Shown piece after piece: positions 46,557 to 59,411 of a stretch of 64,000 nt of DNA (positions within the stretch are counted from its first letter, which is position 1; each line of letters begins with the position of its first letter). Source of the DNA: Ulota crispa (lineage: Eukaryota; Streptophyta; Bryopsida; Orthotrichales; Orthotrichaceae); assembly GCA_963920765.1 (NCBI GenBank), contig OY987247.1, forward strand, positions 1,302,001 to 1,366,000, written 5' to 3'. The notes beneath the pieces were generated by a model, which made no database searches, was not told the origin of the DNA, and saw nothing but the letters and a program-made list of their open reading frames with translations. The translations under genes and the position numbers were made by a program.

Positions 46557-46710
46557 TAAGATAATCTACGATACTTTTTTCCACAAAAATTACATTCCAT
46601 GACAGCTTATTGAAGACTAACCCTACGGATTTATTTCCCTAATTTTCCAAGACCTTGAGGTGCCCCAAACCCTTAAATGGTCGGGTATGGGTGCGCCTAC
46701 CTAAGGAAGT
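46557..46710 (+). repeat. Copy B of the duplicated segment, right part
   Basis: Continues the homology to 41465-41640 interrupted at 42411. Confidence 0.7.
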
Positions 46711-46764
46711 CCATGGAGCTTGGATCCCAGGAACCAGCAGCCGTCTGTATGCCCCCCATTTAAT

Positions 46765-47318
46765 TCAGTCCTGCTGCGGGTGCATCAGTGCTTTCAACAG
46801 GCTCAGGCTATTGCGCAGCGTCACCCGTCCCATCACCCTTCGCCATTGCGCATCATCGTCACGAACTCGTTGTAATGGTCAATGCGCCCGTTGTTGTCCT
46901 GGTCCGCCTCTGCGGATCAGATCCTTGGTCGACGTCGTGCTCATGTTCTATCATACTGGCTGCACACCTGCTGCAGTAGCTCGTCCATCGTCAGGCACCC
47001 GCTCTGGTCCTTGTCCAGCCACGTACGAGAACGCCGCAAACAGGTTCTCCTCGCGCTTGATCTTGTTCAGGTGCAGCGTCGCCGCCAGATAAACTCCCCG
47101 TAGTCATCGTCATGTTTTGATCCGCGTACGCCGCGTCCATCAGCTGCCGGATCTCCGACTCCACCAGATTCGACCCCACCCGCTCCAGCCCGCTCTTCAG
47201 CTTCTCAAACGCAATCGACCTTGAATGGTCCGTGTTGATCATCTGGAACATCCGTCCCGCAGCTCCACGATCTTCTCCGGTGACAGCGAATCCGTGATCA
47301 CGCGGATCGCCGCCCCTC
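46765..47318 (-). pseudogene. EF-hand (C-terminal) half of a broken CDPK gene
   Basis: Read on the minus strand, the sequence carries the start of the calmodulin-like domain of a plant calcium-dependent protein kinase (ITDSLSPEKIVELR, FQMINTDHSRSIAFEKLKSG, GLERVGSNLVESEIRQLMDA). Later pieces lie in other frames: [37 protein letters not shown] and, at the very end, LRNSLSL. First-loop acidic residues are partly lost (NTDHSRS where DTDNSGT is usual). Several frameshifts and stops break it. It begins exactly where the large transposon ends. The matching kinase half lies at 61004-62043 on the same strand, upstream in the gene's direction. Confidence 0.9.
47304..47318 (+). repeat. Left flanking direct repeat (putative target duplication)
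   Basis: GGATCGCCGCCCCTC abuts the left terminal repeat; it belongs to the CDPK coding region. Compare with 60757-60771. Confidence 0.6.
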
Positions 47319-47560
47319 GGCACTAAGTCCCGTACACATATTGTAAAATGCCCCCTGCCCGCCTGCCCCTTCTGCCCGGCATTCTTCCTGCCCCTCCTGC
47401 CCTTTCTTCTGCCCGATGTTCTAGAGAACTAGCTGTGCCTAGTCCGGGTATCGGAGGAGCAGCTCCAGCGCCGGATTTTTTTAAACCCTCGCTCTGACTT
47501 CAACCTCGTTGCTCGAAATTCGTCGCCTTCGCGCTCGTCGCTCCGCCTTTGTCGTGGCAA
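47319..47560 (+). repeat. Left terminal inverted repeat of the MULE-like element
   Basis: Shares with the right end the terminal GGCACTAAGTCC, CCTGCCC-rich tracts, GCCTAGTCCGGGTAT (right: GCCCAGTCTGGGTAT) and CTCGTCGCTCC. It is GC-rich against an AT-rich interior. TCACGGTCAC/GTAAGTTT at about 47602 looks like a 5'-UTR splice donor for the left gene, so this repeat probably acts as its promoter. Confidence 0.78.
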
Positions 47561-48596
47561 GCTCTCAAGCTGCAATTCTGCCTGGCTCATCTTCACGGTC
47601 ACGTAAGTTTCCTCCTCTCTCTCACATCTGAGAATGGTTTACATGATGCTCAAAGGATGAGCAGATCAGGGTAGGATTCAAATTTTAAGAATCGGAGACA
47701 AACGCATTTCCGTGTCACCTCTACCAGAGGTATGACTAGATGGGTTTAGGGTTTAGTACCTGGCTATACATTTTGTTAATTCTGCCATCCACTTCGAACA
47801 GAGAGATGCTGCAAGGAGCAAGACAGTCTACCAGAAATGCAGTTTTATGAAAATCGAGCACTTGAAGAGTATACCTTGTGCCTTTTTATACTCATCTTCT
47901 TCATGTAATGTAGGCAGAAATCACAATTATAAAGCTTGTGTTTGTGAGAACATTCGTCAAGATAGGGTGAATATTACCTGCAAATTCATCATACGTTTAG
48001 ACTCACGGTAGCTATGCTACTAGGCAGCAGAAGACTATTAAGCCATGGAGGCCTAATGGTTGAGATAAATGCATCAATCATGAATCCAAGAACTTAACAA
48101 ATGATATTAGCACAACACCAAGTTGATTAGAATATGCTTATCGATAGATCAATAGAGCCTTTGTTGTTGGCCATGGGTATGAGATATCAATTGATTTTGC
48201 AAAAAATGTAGTAAACTTGTTTAGTATTTTGATTTCTTATTTGACCGCTATTTGTCAAATCATTGTCTCTCAAGTCGTATTAAGTGAATTTTGCGTTGTT
48301 TGATTGTAGCTTTCCTTAGCTCAAGCATCTTCTTGGGTAATGTATAGAAGTTTTACTTCAAGAATTGCTTGTTTTACTATCTAGAAAACACATGATGTTT
48401 TATTGTAAAAGTATACTATTTCAAATAATAAAATTGTTTTTGTCTTGGAAATCAAAGATTTTAGAATTTAGTTGATGTTGGATGTTGGGTTTTAACTTTT
48501 GAAAACATTGTAATTTTGAAAGTACTTTGAGCAATTTTGTTTTGCTTATTAGTTCATGTTGCATTTGTGGGATTTTTAGGTTCTGTTCAATATATC

Positions 48597-49554
48597 ATGG
48601 CTTCTAAGACAAAGAGGGTTTGGAAACGTGATGAAAGTGCAAAGGCGGCAAGGAAGGCTAGAAGTGGAAAAGAAAATGAAAGAAATGCGGAGGCAAACGC
48701 TAAAGTACGGATAGAAGATGGCGTTGATTCCAAATTTGAGGAAGAGAGGGCGTTGATTCCTCCTCCCACGTTCATGGAAAAAGAAGTGGAAACTTCTCCA
48801 TTAGTGAAAGCTATGGAAAGGGGATTCCTTGATGACATGAAGATTTTCCGTTTCGTTAACTACAAGTTTTTTGTACCTGCTCTATTGAATTCTTCATATT
48901 TTTATGTCTCCTATATTGTGCATGGCTTGGAAGGATACATTCATTCCACTACAACTGATGAATTGGAGAAATCTAAGGCAGAAACTCTTATATCTTATTT
49001 TCAAGGTAATTATTTGATTCTTTATGTTTCTTTCTTGTTTTTGGATTTGTTCAATGCAATTCAAGTTGTTTCATATGTTTACTTTCTATGTTTGAATTTT
49101 TATTTTTTGCATATTGGTAAAGAGAATTATTTTCATTTCATTCTTAAAACTTGATTTTTGTTAAATTGGTTGTGTAGATGAAGATTGGGAGAGTTATCAC
49201 TACCAAAGGGCAACCCACCTTCTTTGCCTACTTCAAGCTAATGATCACCATTATGCAAAGAAATTGTGGGAGAATGCGGCCTTGTGGAAAGAAGAGTGGA
49301 AAGAGAAGCGCATGGAAAAGTGGAGACTTCTACATCCTCTTCAAACTAGAGAAATGCAAGACCGAATCAAGAAAAGAACTTTGGAAGACAACAACAATGA
49401 AGAAGAACCTCCCACATTCCCATTTAGTGGAACAACGTCATCTACATTTGCTAGTAAAAAGAAGAGCAAGGCTACACCAAAGCCTACGTCAAAAGGCAAG
49501 GGCAAGGGCAAGGGCAAGGGCAAGTGCAAGGGCAAAGGTAAGAGCAAGCCATAG
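48597..49554 (+). CDS. Accessory gene of the MULE-like element, exons 48597-49005 and 49178-49554
   Basis: The model joins TTTCAAG/GTAATT to a TTGTGTAG acceptor (172-bp intron, splitting one Asp codon) and gives an uninterrupted 261-residue protein. The N-terminus is strongly basic (SKTKRVWKRDESAKAARKAR). The middle is helical and aromatic (FLDDMKIFRFVNYKFFVPAL; HYAKKLWENAALWKEEW). The C-terminus is a low-complexity tail of alternating Gly-Lys after KKKSKATPKPTSK. A further 5'-UTR exon is likely, with donor near 47602 inside the terminal repeat and acceptor GATTTTTAG at 48580. I recognise no family. Its position matches mudrB of MuDR, but no sequence similarity is claimed. It is intact while the partner transposase is broken. 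The basic tail suggests nucleic-acid binding or a nuclear location. Confidence 0.65.
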
Positions 49555-50339
49555 GAAGTTTGAATTCAAAGAAATTTAATTGTAATACTATAAACTTTTT
49601 TTCTTTCATTAGTATCTTTCAATGTCTAACACTACATTCTAGTCAATTTTGGGTGAAATTGAACTAATAGTCTACTTGTGGGCAAAGAGTACTTGCATTT
49701 GTTTCAATGCTCTCTACTCTATGAATGCTTTATAAGGATTATATAAGAGTGTAGCCTCTTCACCTAACATGTTTGTTGAACTTAATTGTTTTTAAAGTCT
49801 TTTAAATGGATTTTTCTTGTTTTTCTCTGCGTTGTCTTTTAACACTCTTATTGTTTTCATTTTATTTTATGGCTTTTTATTTATTTTAAAAAGTGAGGTT
49901 TTTGAATAGGGTAATCTTGGTTTAGTAAAGCTGCTGAATATTTACAATTTCTGTTCTTTTCATCTTTTGCAAGAAAAGTTTAGTGAGACTAGTGGACCAT
50001 TACAAGAGCAAACCTCGTGTGTATTTTTTTCATGTTAATAAAGAGTGTTGCATGTCATTGATGTTGCATTTCGTAAACCCATCTCTTCTATCATTTCATG
50101 TTGGTATTCGAGTTGTGTGACAATTTGTAGTGTTTTGTGACATCCTATTCTGTTTTTCATGCTTAGAATATATGTGAATTGATAGAGTAACCATGGAATT
50201 GTACTTCTTGTGGACATGATCCGTAGTTACTCTTTTACTAGGGTTTTTCCTATATTTCATGTAATTTTGGTAGTGTTGTAAGGTTGCAATATCCATAAGC
50301 GCTGTGTCCCTGTGGCCGTCACCTAGCAATGGCAAGGGC
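49555..50339. other. AT-rich interior of the MULE-like element
   Basis: 3' flank of the accessory gene; nothing else recognised. Confidence 0.5.
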
Positions 50340-50690
50340 TATTCAATAAAAAAGCAAATGGTTGTGGGTGACTGAGTGATGGTTATGGGTGATGATGTGA
50401 GGGTTGTGGGTGACTAGCATGAGGTTTTGAGTACCCATCTCACTCTTTAAGAACCAACAAGCCTTGTTTTTAGCATCTCTTACACATAGTTCCTACAATT
50501 TCAATGATTTAGGATTTTGAAAAGTCTTTGTGAACAAATGCTTGTAGTTGTAACCTTGAAATTGATGCCAATATTTTTGGTTTCCACTTTCTAACTTACA
50601 ATATTTTTTTCAAAGTTACCCAATTGTTATACCTACTCCAAAACCCTTATTTCCAGGCTTATGGTTCCGCCTACATTAAGTGATCCTTGC
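50340..50690. repeat. Dispersed repeat, copy 2
   Basis: Collinear with 26770-27130 (shared 'GAACAAATGCTTG', 'TTGATGCCAATATTTTTGGT' and 'CCAGGCTTATGG'-like block). Confidence 0.65.
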
Positions 50691-51310
50691 TACAATTAGG
50701 AAGCTAATTAATTTTGTAAAATATGGATAAATATTTATTTTTTTGAGAATATTGGTCTACATTCATCCAAATAGAACTATATCATCTCAAGGTTGTAGAA
50801 TAATTGTGCAATTTCACCCATCAAGAACAGAAGAACATATGACCAAACATTCATGTACACATTCTTTTACATAAAAACTATATTGCTTTTTAATGAAAAT
50901 CGCACAAAAAGTAATCCTAGATATTACTATGTGCATGTTGTTGGCTTTGGATCAAAGGGCAGGAGGATTTGCTTTCACAAGACCTACCTTGAAGAAGATT
51001 GAGTAGGTACATGAAAGGAGGTTCACACAACATCCCGCACCTCATCTTTGTAAGTTCCACCTCAATGCAAAATCCAGTTTTCATAGGATTTTTAAGTGAA
51101 AAAATGAGTACTATAAAAAGACATGAACAAATTATACAATGATTTTGGTAAGATTTAGGTTTAGCAATATATTTGACCAAAATCTTGAGTGTCCCACCCT
51201 CTTTGCTGTCAAATCTTCCAAAAAATGTTGTCATGTAAACAAAATGTAATGACTTGGAATGCCAAACTTGGTATGTATTGTGTAGTGCCAGACTACCTTA
51301 TTTTGTGAGT
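50691..51310. other. AT-rich interior of the MULE-like element
   Basis: Nothing recognised. Confidence 0.45.
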
Positions 51311-51547
51311 GTAAAATCGTGAGTCCCCTCATTGGTGAGCCAAGATGTTGTCTACAAGAATCAATTCTGATCTCAAAATCAATGATTTTCTTAAAAAAAC
51401 AACAAGTTCTTGAAAACATGAAAATTTATAGTATACAATTATAAGACCCTAAGTACACATTCATAGGTGAAATCTAATATTTTGATACATAAAGTAGGGT
51501 CATGGCTCAAAACTCATGGATTCCTGCTCACAATTTCACATTCTCTA
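51311..51547. mobile_element. Diverged relative of the 11449-11882 foldback MITE
   Basis: The interior repeats the family blocks in order: 'TCAAAATCAATGATTTTC', 'ATACAATTATAAGACCCTAA' and 'GTCATGGCTCAAAACTCATGG'. Ends are eroded. Confidence 0.55.
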
Positions 51548-52199
51548 ATTGTCCCTTACTTCTATAGGTAACCAATGCTACACAATAAAGGCCTTTTGCT
51601 TTGTACTTGCTTATTTTTTTCAGTATTTGTGTGTATTCTTGGCACATGAAAAGTTTATATATAGTACATTTCCTAGCAAGCTACCGTGTGAGAGTAAGAT
51701 TAACACAAGAAATTTCTTGGGCTTCATTACAGTGTCCTTGTGATTTGCATTCTAATCAAAAGTCATTTGTACAAGAAAAAAAATGACATTCTGTTCATAT
51801 GGACATATTTATGCTTTGGTATAATTGAAATTAGTTTACTTCATTATTGCCCTTAATGGGAAATATGTGTGCAATTACAAATAAACACAGCATTAACCCC
51901 TAAGTGTCCATAGAGCCCAATATGGTCAAGGGGTGCTTGGAGGTGTGAAAGTAGACAAAAGAGGCATTCTCTGCTCAAATTTTGGTTTGCCATTGTAGTG
52001 TACATGGAGTTGCTATTTCAACAAAAAATTGTTATCAGGTTGTTGTTCCTTAGAGCGCCTATTGTACTCTACACTCTACAAGGAATATAGAGATTTTTTT
52101 TGATTTTCAACAATTAGGAGAAGAATGTCTTTGGGCAATTGAAGGGAGCGGCTTAGGCAGCGGATGGGATATGGTAGCTCCCATGTCTTGTATTGTAAA
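51548..52199. other. AT-rich interior of the MULE-like element
   Basis: A single TTAACCCCTAAGTGTCC end at 51894 resembles the TTAA element family, but no matching partner end was found. Confidence 0.4.
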
Positions 52200-53107
52200 G
52201 TGCCAAGCAACCAGAATTCCACAAACTGTCCCCCATTCTACTAGCCTATTTATTTTAACAATGTAACTGAGTCAATTAGGATTTTATTAGCATTCCATTT
52301 GCATTCTCTTATCTTGCAATTTGTATATTCAATGAGTGCCCCAAATCAATGAAGCATATCAAGAGTCAACCGCAAATAGTCAAAATCCAATTTTTGGTAA
52401 ATAGTTTTGTGTCAAAATCAAGATTTTACAAGAGAATTGATTGAAAATGATTGGTGACAAATTTTTGAGATTTGATTGCATGTGTATGTAGGAAATATCT
52501 ACATGCACATCTTCTATGCTAAAAACATCCATTGAATAACAAATATTTCATTTTTAGAGGATTCATTGTGACATGAGATATGCTAAAGCTTTGTAAAGTA
52601 GATATTTCTTTATGATTATCAAATTTGGCTACTTCACTCATTTATTGTGACTAAGTCTCTACTTTTGAACATGGTGTTATGTTCACATGATGAAAAGCTA
52701 GTTAAAAAATAATTATTTCTATTTTACAAAACTTTGGCCTATCCCATGTCACAATGAATCTTATGAAAATGAAATTTTTGTTACTCAATGGATGTTTTTA
52801 GCATAGAGGATGTGCATGTAGATGTTCCTACATACACATGCAATCAAATCTCAAAAATTCATCACCAATCATTTTCAATCAATTCTCTTGTAAAATCTTG
52901 ATTTTGACACAAAACTATTTACCAAAAGTTGGATTTTGACTATTTGCAGTTGAATCTTGATATGCTTCATTGATTCGGGGCATTCATTGAATATACAAAT
53001 TGCAAGATAAGAGAATGCAAATGGAATGCTAATAAAATCCTAATTGACTTAGTTACATTGTTAAAATAAATTGGCTGGTAGAATGGAGGATAATTTGTGG
53101 TTGCCGG
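52200..53107. mobile_element. Large foldback element, arms about 390 bp
   Basis: 52200-52590 and 52738-53107 are highly similar inverted arms (for example TTTGCATTCTCTTATCTTGC and CATACACATGCAATCAAATC with their complements) around a loop of about 150 bp. It has no coding capacity. Transcription would give a long hairpin RNA. Confidence 0.88.
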
Positions 53108-56040
53108 GTACTCTACAAGGAACAAGTTGGATGATGTGTAACTTTATGCTTTTTTGATTTGGCTAAGGTTTTTGCAGCTCTAAAGTAAGTAGATAGTGGA
53201 ATCTAGTTTCTTTGAGTGATTATATGTCTTGGAGTTTTTTTCCATTTTATGAGTTTCTTTTCTATTAACCCGTGAGCGCCTAGAGTTATTTTTGGATTTA
53301 GGAGAAAATGGGGGGTTTAATGGTCACCACAACTTGGAAAATGACATCCAGAAAAAATGACCATAGGATATGAAAAAGAACTACCTTTTGTACTACTGGG
53401 GACTAGATATGATGGTTTTCACTATACAAATTAAGAGAATAAATGAGCTAGAAAATGAGATAAAGTTGTGGGCCTAAACGACAGGATCCTTACGCTGAGG
53501 CGCTTAAGGCTTGAGTATATTGCTAGACATAATCTCATGGAATAAGCCATTAGGTTCATATGTTCTGTGGGAGTAAATTACGTGGAAGTCTACAATCCAT
53601 ATTCTAAAATGTTGCCAAGATTGCCAAATACAAGATTCTCAATGATGGGGATTTCCTAGATTTAATTGGATTTGAAATAAGTTTGGTTTTAAACATTTGA
53701 TTTCATAATTGGGTATAAAATGACTAGTTTGGATTATGTGATTATTTGTTTGATTTTCCAAAAACTCAGTGAATTTGCTAAAGGTTTAGTATTGGAGGTA
53801 TGGTAAATTCTCTTAGCAAAATGCTTAGGGATATTGCAACTTCATTTTTGAATCTGTTCTTTGCTTACTTAAATTATGAACCTCTACACAATTTTGCACC
53901 ATCTATAATGTGGATGATGAATAAAAAATTTCAAAACAATATTGTACGTGTTCTTTATATTGGATGGACTTCATTCATGTGCCTCTTATACATAAAAAAT
54001 GAAACACATGTCATATTTGGATTACTAGGTTCATGACTAGTTTGCAGTACTTGTTATACTTTTGATATGTTAAAGGATTCTTAGGAGCACCATTTCTAGT
54101 ATGTGGCTTTTTAATACTCATGATAAAGGACCACTAATGAACTTGACAAAACTCTACACATGATCATCATCGTGATTGTTTTTTTATTTATAACAAATCA
54201 TCCAATTCCCTAGAATTAAATAGAATAACATTTTTTCAATGCTTTAGTTAGCATCAAAATATCAATTTTGCACAAACTTTGAGTTGGAGAATAGTGTTTT
54301 TTGGCACATCAAGGAAGAATACCAAAATATAACTTTACCTCTCACTCTATAACTACACGTTATATATATTTTTGGAATACCAAGGGGACAAGCTTGACAA
54401 AGGGGATTTCAATCATTTGAGAAATTTTGAAAATCCCACCCTTCCTTTGTTTTCAAAAGAATTTTTGTTTTATTAAAATAATGTGACTGGTTACTCTAAA
54501 TTTAGGACTTCTTAGAGAACTTCAATTTTCAATAGTTTCTCAATCTTCTAGTAGAAGTATAGTTGACTCCTAAAGAATGTTGTTGTATTGTATATGTTCT
54601 CTTCTGTTGTATATGAATGGGGTATTTGAATAGCACATGAACTCCTTTGGAGTTGTAAAATTTAAGCCAAGTCATAAACATACTTGGGGAGATGCAAGCT
54701 CAGGATTCCCATTTGTGGCTAAAAAGAAGTCCTTTTTTGAGTAGAGAACAGAGTGTTTTTGTGTTCCCAATGAGAATTCTCCCTCTTCTCAATAAAAGTT
54801 TCAAATTCCAAAGGTTGACCACCCTAGTTTATGCCATTCTAAGACACTTACGTAGAGAAAAATAGTAATAAAAATGATTTAACTTAAAGAAATCAATTCC
54901 CAAAAAGGACCAAAAATTGTAGTCATTTAGGAGCATAGAACATTCCTTTTCTCCAAAGTAAAAATTATATTCATACAAATTTCAATTCAAAATGTAATCA
55001 TCCCAGTCTTCTAATAATGATGCTAAAAGATTGTGCCCATATTATGAGTCTACATATCAATTGAAGAGTCCTTTTAGCAAGAAGAAAGCACTGTGATAGT
55101 TTTAAGAGCTATGTTTAAAAGTTATTTTCTATTTTCACATTAGAGATATATACTTTATTTTGGTGGAAGTTGGATCATCAACAAGTCTACTTTCTAAATA
55201 TGAGTCTTTTCTCTCTTAAAGACTTCATTTTTCAATGAAACTACATCCATTTGCTAAAAAAATCCTTCATTTTTACCCTTGTGACTAACATAGTAGTCAC
55301 CTTAGCTTGCATGTACCACTTCCAATGAATGAGGATGTTCTGGGAAATTTTTGACGTCCTTCCGATGAAGGTCCAATAAATATTTGAGATTTCTTGAATG
55401 ATTTTCTTTTTATTCCCGTATTTAATAGTTTTATCAAATAACTATTTTGCAAATTTTCTCTAATTCACAAATCAAGAAATTGAAAGAATTTGATTTCAAT
55501 TGTGCATTGCAATGTAAGCAAACTTAATTGTTAAGAAAAATAGATATCCTATAAAAAATCAAAATTAAGTGCAAAACTTAAACAATTATTTGTAATTGAT
55601 ACACTTTAAGTTGCAAAAAAACCTCCAAATTATTCATTACATTGAAGGATAAAATAAAAGGTATTGTGAAAAGATGATTCTAAAATGAAGAAACTAAGAG
55701 AAACACATGGATTTCTATGATTACAAACCAAATGAATTCTGAAGCACATGGTCAATCAACTCAATCCAGAAATTGATTTGTATGGTCTTCAAATTTTTTG
55801 GGAAAAACCCATTGCAATCATATATAGTACATGAAAAAAGAAGAAAATGCCAATTTATTAGTGTCAATTATGATTATAAAGTTTATTTTATGTTCTCTTT
55901 GCTATTGTTACAAACAAAAGTCAATTATAAATGATAATGTCATGTACATGATGAACAATGTAATTAGATCTAGGAAGAAGACACATGCAGTTGTAAAACT
56001 ACATAGCATTATTGACATTGATGAACCATAAAATATCTTT
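53108..56040. other. AT-rich interior of the MULE-like element, nothing firm
   Basis: Short frames (for example 53800-54036) lack splice or family support. A possible TTAACCCGTGAGCGCC end at 53266 has only a weak partner near 53500. Confidence 0.45.
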
Positions 56041-59000
56041 TCAATTACGTGTGAAACGCTTCTCACAATTTTGGCAAGATATTGTTTTCTCTCCCTTTGC
56101 TATCATACTTTTTGTGAAGCATGGATCACATACAACTTTTGGAATTCTAGGAAAAAAATCTTTTTCCTTTTAGAAGTTGAAATGAACTTGTGAGGTGGAG
56201 GTGTTAATGTAGATTAAGCTTGACTTACATGTGATTTCTTCACTCCATCAATTGTCTCTATTTGTTGTAGAGATCTACCATGTTCCATCCTTGTAAATTG
56301 CACATTTTTTTGAATAGAGGATATAGAACCTTTGCTTGGAAGTACAATAAGGGAAGGCCTTTCAAAAGTAAAAGGATCCTTCACAAATTGAATATAGCCC
56401 TTGATTATATCCTTCTTGTACTTCTTCTCCGCTCCTCCATAATTTGCCATGTTGAACTTCACTTCTAAAAGTATTGATTCCATTTCGTGGATAACTTGCA
56501 AAAAATCCTCATCTTCATTACTGTCCATTGTATTATCATTTATAATATTGCCATTGTGGAATTCTTGTGTGATAGGTTGAAGAAGTGGTTCTATGATCAC
56601 ACTAGAACATGACGGTCTTTCATCATATAAAAGGCCATAATGTTTTTTCAACATCAATTGCAGTGCAAGAATGTGCTTGCATGTTGATATAGTAGAGACA
56701 CAATCATAAAAATGAGTACGTACGGACACAGTGTACCTAGTGTTTGGAGCAGTTTTGCTTGCTATACGGAATAGCATTTGGTTGACATCCACAAACTCCA
56801 AGACACTTTCAGGTTCAATTTCATACTTTTGGAAAAGTCTTTGTGCATTTGCTAGACAATATTGATGAGGCTTATCATTTGCTCTTCTAGAGAACCTTCC
56901 AAAATTACCTACAATATAAGGAAGTAAACATAGATGTCAAATGTGACACAATTAAAAATGTACTAACAATCTAAAAACTAAGAATAAACATGAATTTCAC
57001 ACAAAAAAGTACTTACTTATAACTTGAACTTGTTTGAAATGGTCTACTAGAGTAGGCCCTCCAATGCGACTTCCATCTTTAGCGCTTCCAATGATGGCAA
57101 CAATCAAATCTTGAATCAATTGATTTACTTTTCCTTGTAATAGAGTATACTCGATCCATTCCTAATGCCTTTCTACATGATTTGTTGTGTCAACACAGCC
57201 ATATTCAAATAGCCTTCCAAATTTAGGCCACATTCTTCTCCAAGGGATAGAATCATTTGCCCATCCAAGTTTTATATACTCTTCTACTCCAAGAACATGC
57301 TCAAAATCTGCATAGAATTTATGCAAATTTTGATCAAAATGATCTTCTTGTGGGCAATTCAATAGTACATGAAGACTTTGCCAGATTTTATCTTTCTTTG
57401 CTATAGGTACACGTGTGAGAAGATTCTCACTCCATGCCTTCATAACATGAAACCAACAAAGGAAAACGCGTCTTGCAAATTGCTCTTCTCCAAGTTTTCT
57501 ATCCTTCCAACAATGAATGTCATTGTTAACAATACGTCTTATAGCATTCAATGATGTCTTGCACTTATCAATAATAAATGCTGATGGTCTAATCTCTTCT
57601 ATATTAGAAAATACAAACATCAATGCAAGTTCTATTGCTATTCCTTCATGGCCCCCATCTTTGTCTTTGGTACATAACATATAGAAAACAAGCATGGCTT
57701 TTCCATCTTGATTTGGAACCACTGCGGCATATAGAGGTAAGTCATAATGATTAGTTTTGAAAGTTGAATAAAATGCCCATGAATCACCCCTTAAGAATCG
57801 TTTCGCATTTGTCTTCATAAATTTGTCTTGTATGACTACAACAAAAGGTCGTTTCTTGGGATCTTGATGCTCTCGACAATATCTCTGATAGAAAATTACC
57901 TTTCCTTGTTTTTGAAGTCTAATAGCTTCCACATTGGCAGCATCCCAATCATCCACTCTTAGTGCATCTACAAAATCCACAATAAGCGTATACAATGAAA
58001 TGTCTTATAAAAAATATGATAAAAAATAAAAGCTTTAAAAAATGGTGGAAAGAAAAATACCATTTAATTTGATGGAGTATGATAGTTGCTCAACTTCCTT
58101 TGGAATAAGAAAAAATCGATACACTGAGCGCTCCATGTCAGGCACCAGTGCTTGCATTTTGAGTTCTTCTCGAACGGATATTAATGCCACTGTAGATGTT
58201 GATATCATATGCTTCAAATTTTCCATTGCAAAAGAAATAACTATTGGATGTATAGGTAGAAATAACTTGTCCACTTCTATACCTAGAAGATGTCCACTGT
58301 GCTTTGAATACACAAATGGTTTTGCTTCTAAAGAAGCTTTTGAGTCTGTTGAACATGTTTGGCTACCAAGAGGCATTATCACTTTGATTTGAAACTCACA
58401 GTCACATTTCATAGACTTCCTTTCCCTTCTGTGCGTAGAAATGCTATCATCATCTTTTCTTTTTCTCTTTCTTGATCTTTTCTTTCCACCTCTATGGCAT
58501 CAGTAATATGTGACTGTATGATGCTTTATAAGTGTTGAATGGAAAACATGCCTTACTACAACATGAGTCTTGCATATCTCATCTAGCTTGGCATCAACAA
58601 GTTCACAAGGAATGTTGTGAACCTCATCCCAAAGTTTTGATTTTTGACAATGTGGACAAGATTGTACACATTTCTCAATATATGATAGAGAAATTCCACC
58701 TACTCTTTGATCAGTGACCCACTTATTGGGTACAGTAGAAGTTGTGGCATGCAATGTTAAATGCTTCCCACTAAGATCAACATGTGAGGTAGACACAATA
58801 GATGACCAAATTCATGTATGAGGTATTTCCCTTTCTTTTGTATCATTTAAAGTTGAAAGACCAACTCCATCAACGGTTTCTATTAACTTCAAACTATTTT
58901 GAAGTTTCACCTATTGCTCAAGAGTATGAATAGGATCATTGACATTTATAGATCTCCCATGGCTTTTAAGAAATGGATGGAAATGACCATCCGCTTCACA

Positions 59001-59411
59001 AATCTCATTGAAGGTAGGATTTGTTTGTCTTTATAAACAAACAATCATAAGGTTTCTAGTATCAAGTGTAAATTGTATGAATTTTGTAAAAGATTCTATA
59101 AGAATTTGATCAAAAGAAGGTTTGGAAAACTCATCTATGAGTGGTAAGTCAGCCGTCACAAAGTTTGATTCCCATCCAAAATCTCCTTCCCACATGTGCT
59201 CCATGTCTTCATCAGAATCATAATTTGATTCAAAATAAGATAAATGGAAGTAGACATCTTCTTCAATTAGAGAACAATTTGATGATTGACCTTTTGAGGA
59301 CCCATGAAGTATGTCTTCAACTCCTAATATGTACTCCAAATCGTCTTCATAATTGGTAGGGTAGTAAGAATTATCTTCATTGAAGTCAATGTCCTCTTCT
59401 ATGATGAAACC
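56041..59411 (-). pseudogene. MULE-type transposase with SWIM-like finger, broken by five in-frame stops
   Basis: Exons on the minus strand: up to 59411-58061, 58003-57017, 56908-56229 and 56166-56041; introns of 57, 108 and 62 bp, with phases that agree throughout. In order it shows an acidic region; a CPHC/CKTHVVVRH region; a FAR1/MULE-like Cys-rich block (CHRGGKKRSRKRKRK, KCDCEFQIKV); a MULE core (YSTFKTNHYDLPLYAAVV, AFIIDKCKTSLNAIRR, FLCWFHVMKAW); a SWIM-like DCVSTISTCKHILAL near 56660-56735; and a final CDPC...CQNC ribbon. Stops lie at 59031, 58911, 58812, 58500 and 57162, all without frame shifts. The usual first catalytic Asp (DATYKT) reads Tyr here (57768-57770). The 5' start is unresolved because 59411 looks like an acceptor (TTTAG). 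Confidence 0.82.

Noticed and set aside
46655-47103. Plus-strand frames around 46.7-47.1 kb
   Set aside because: They are shadows of the minus-strand CDPK EF-hand remnant.
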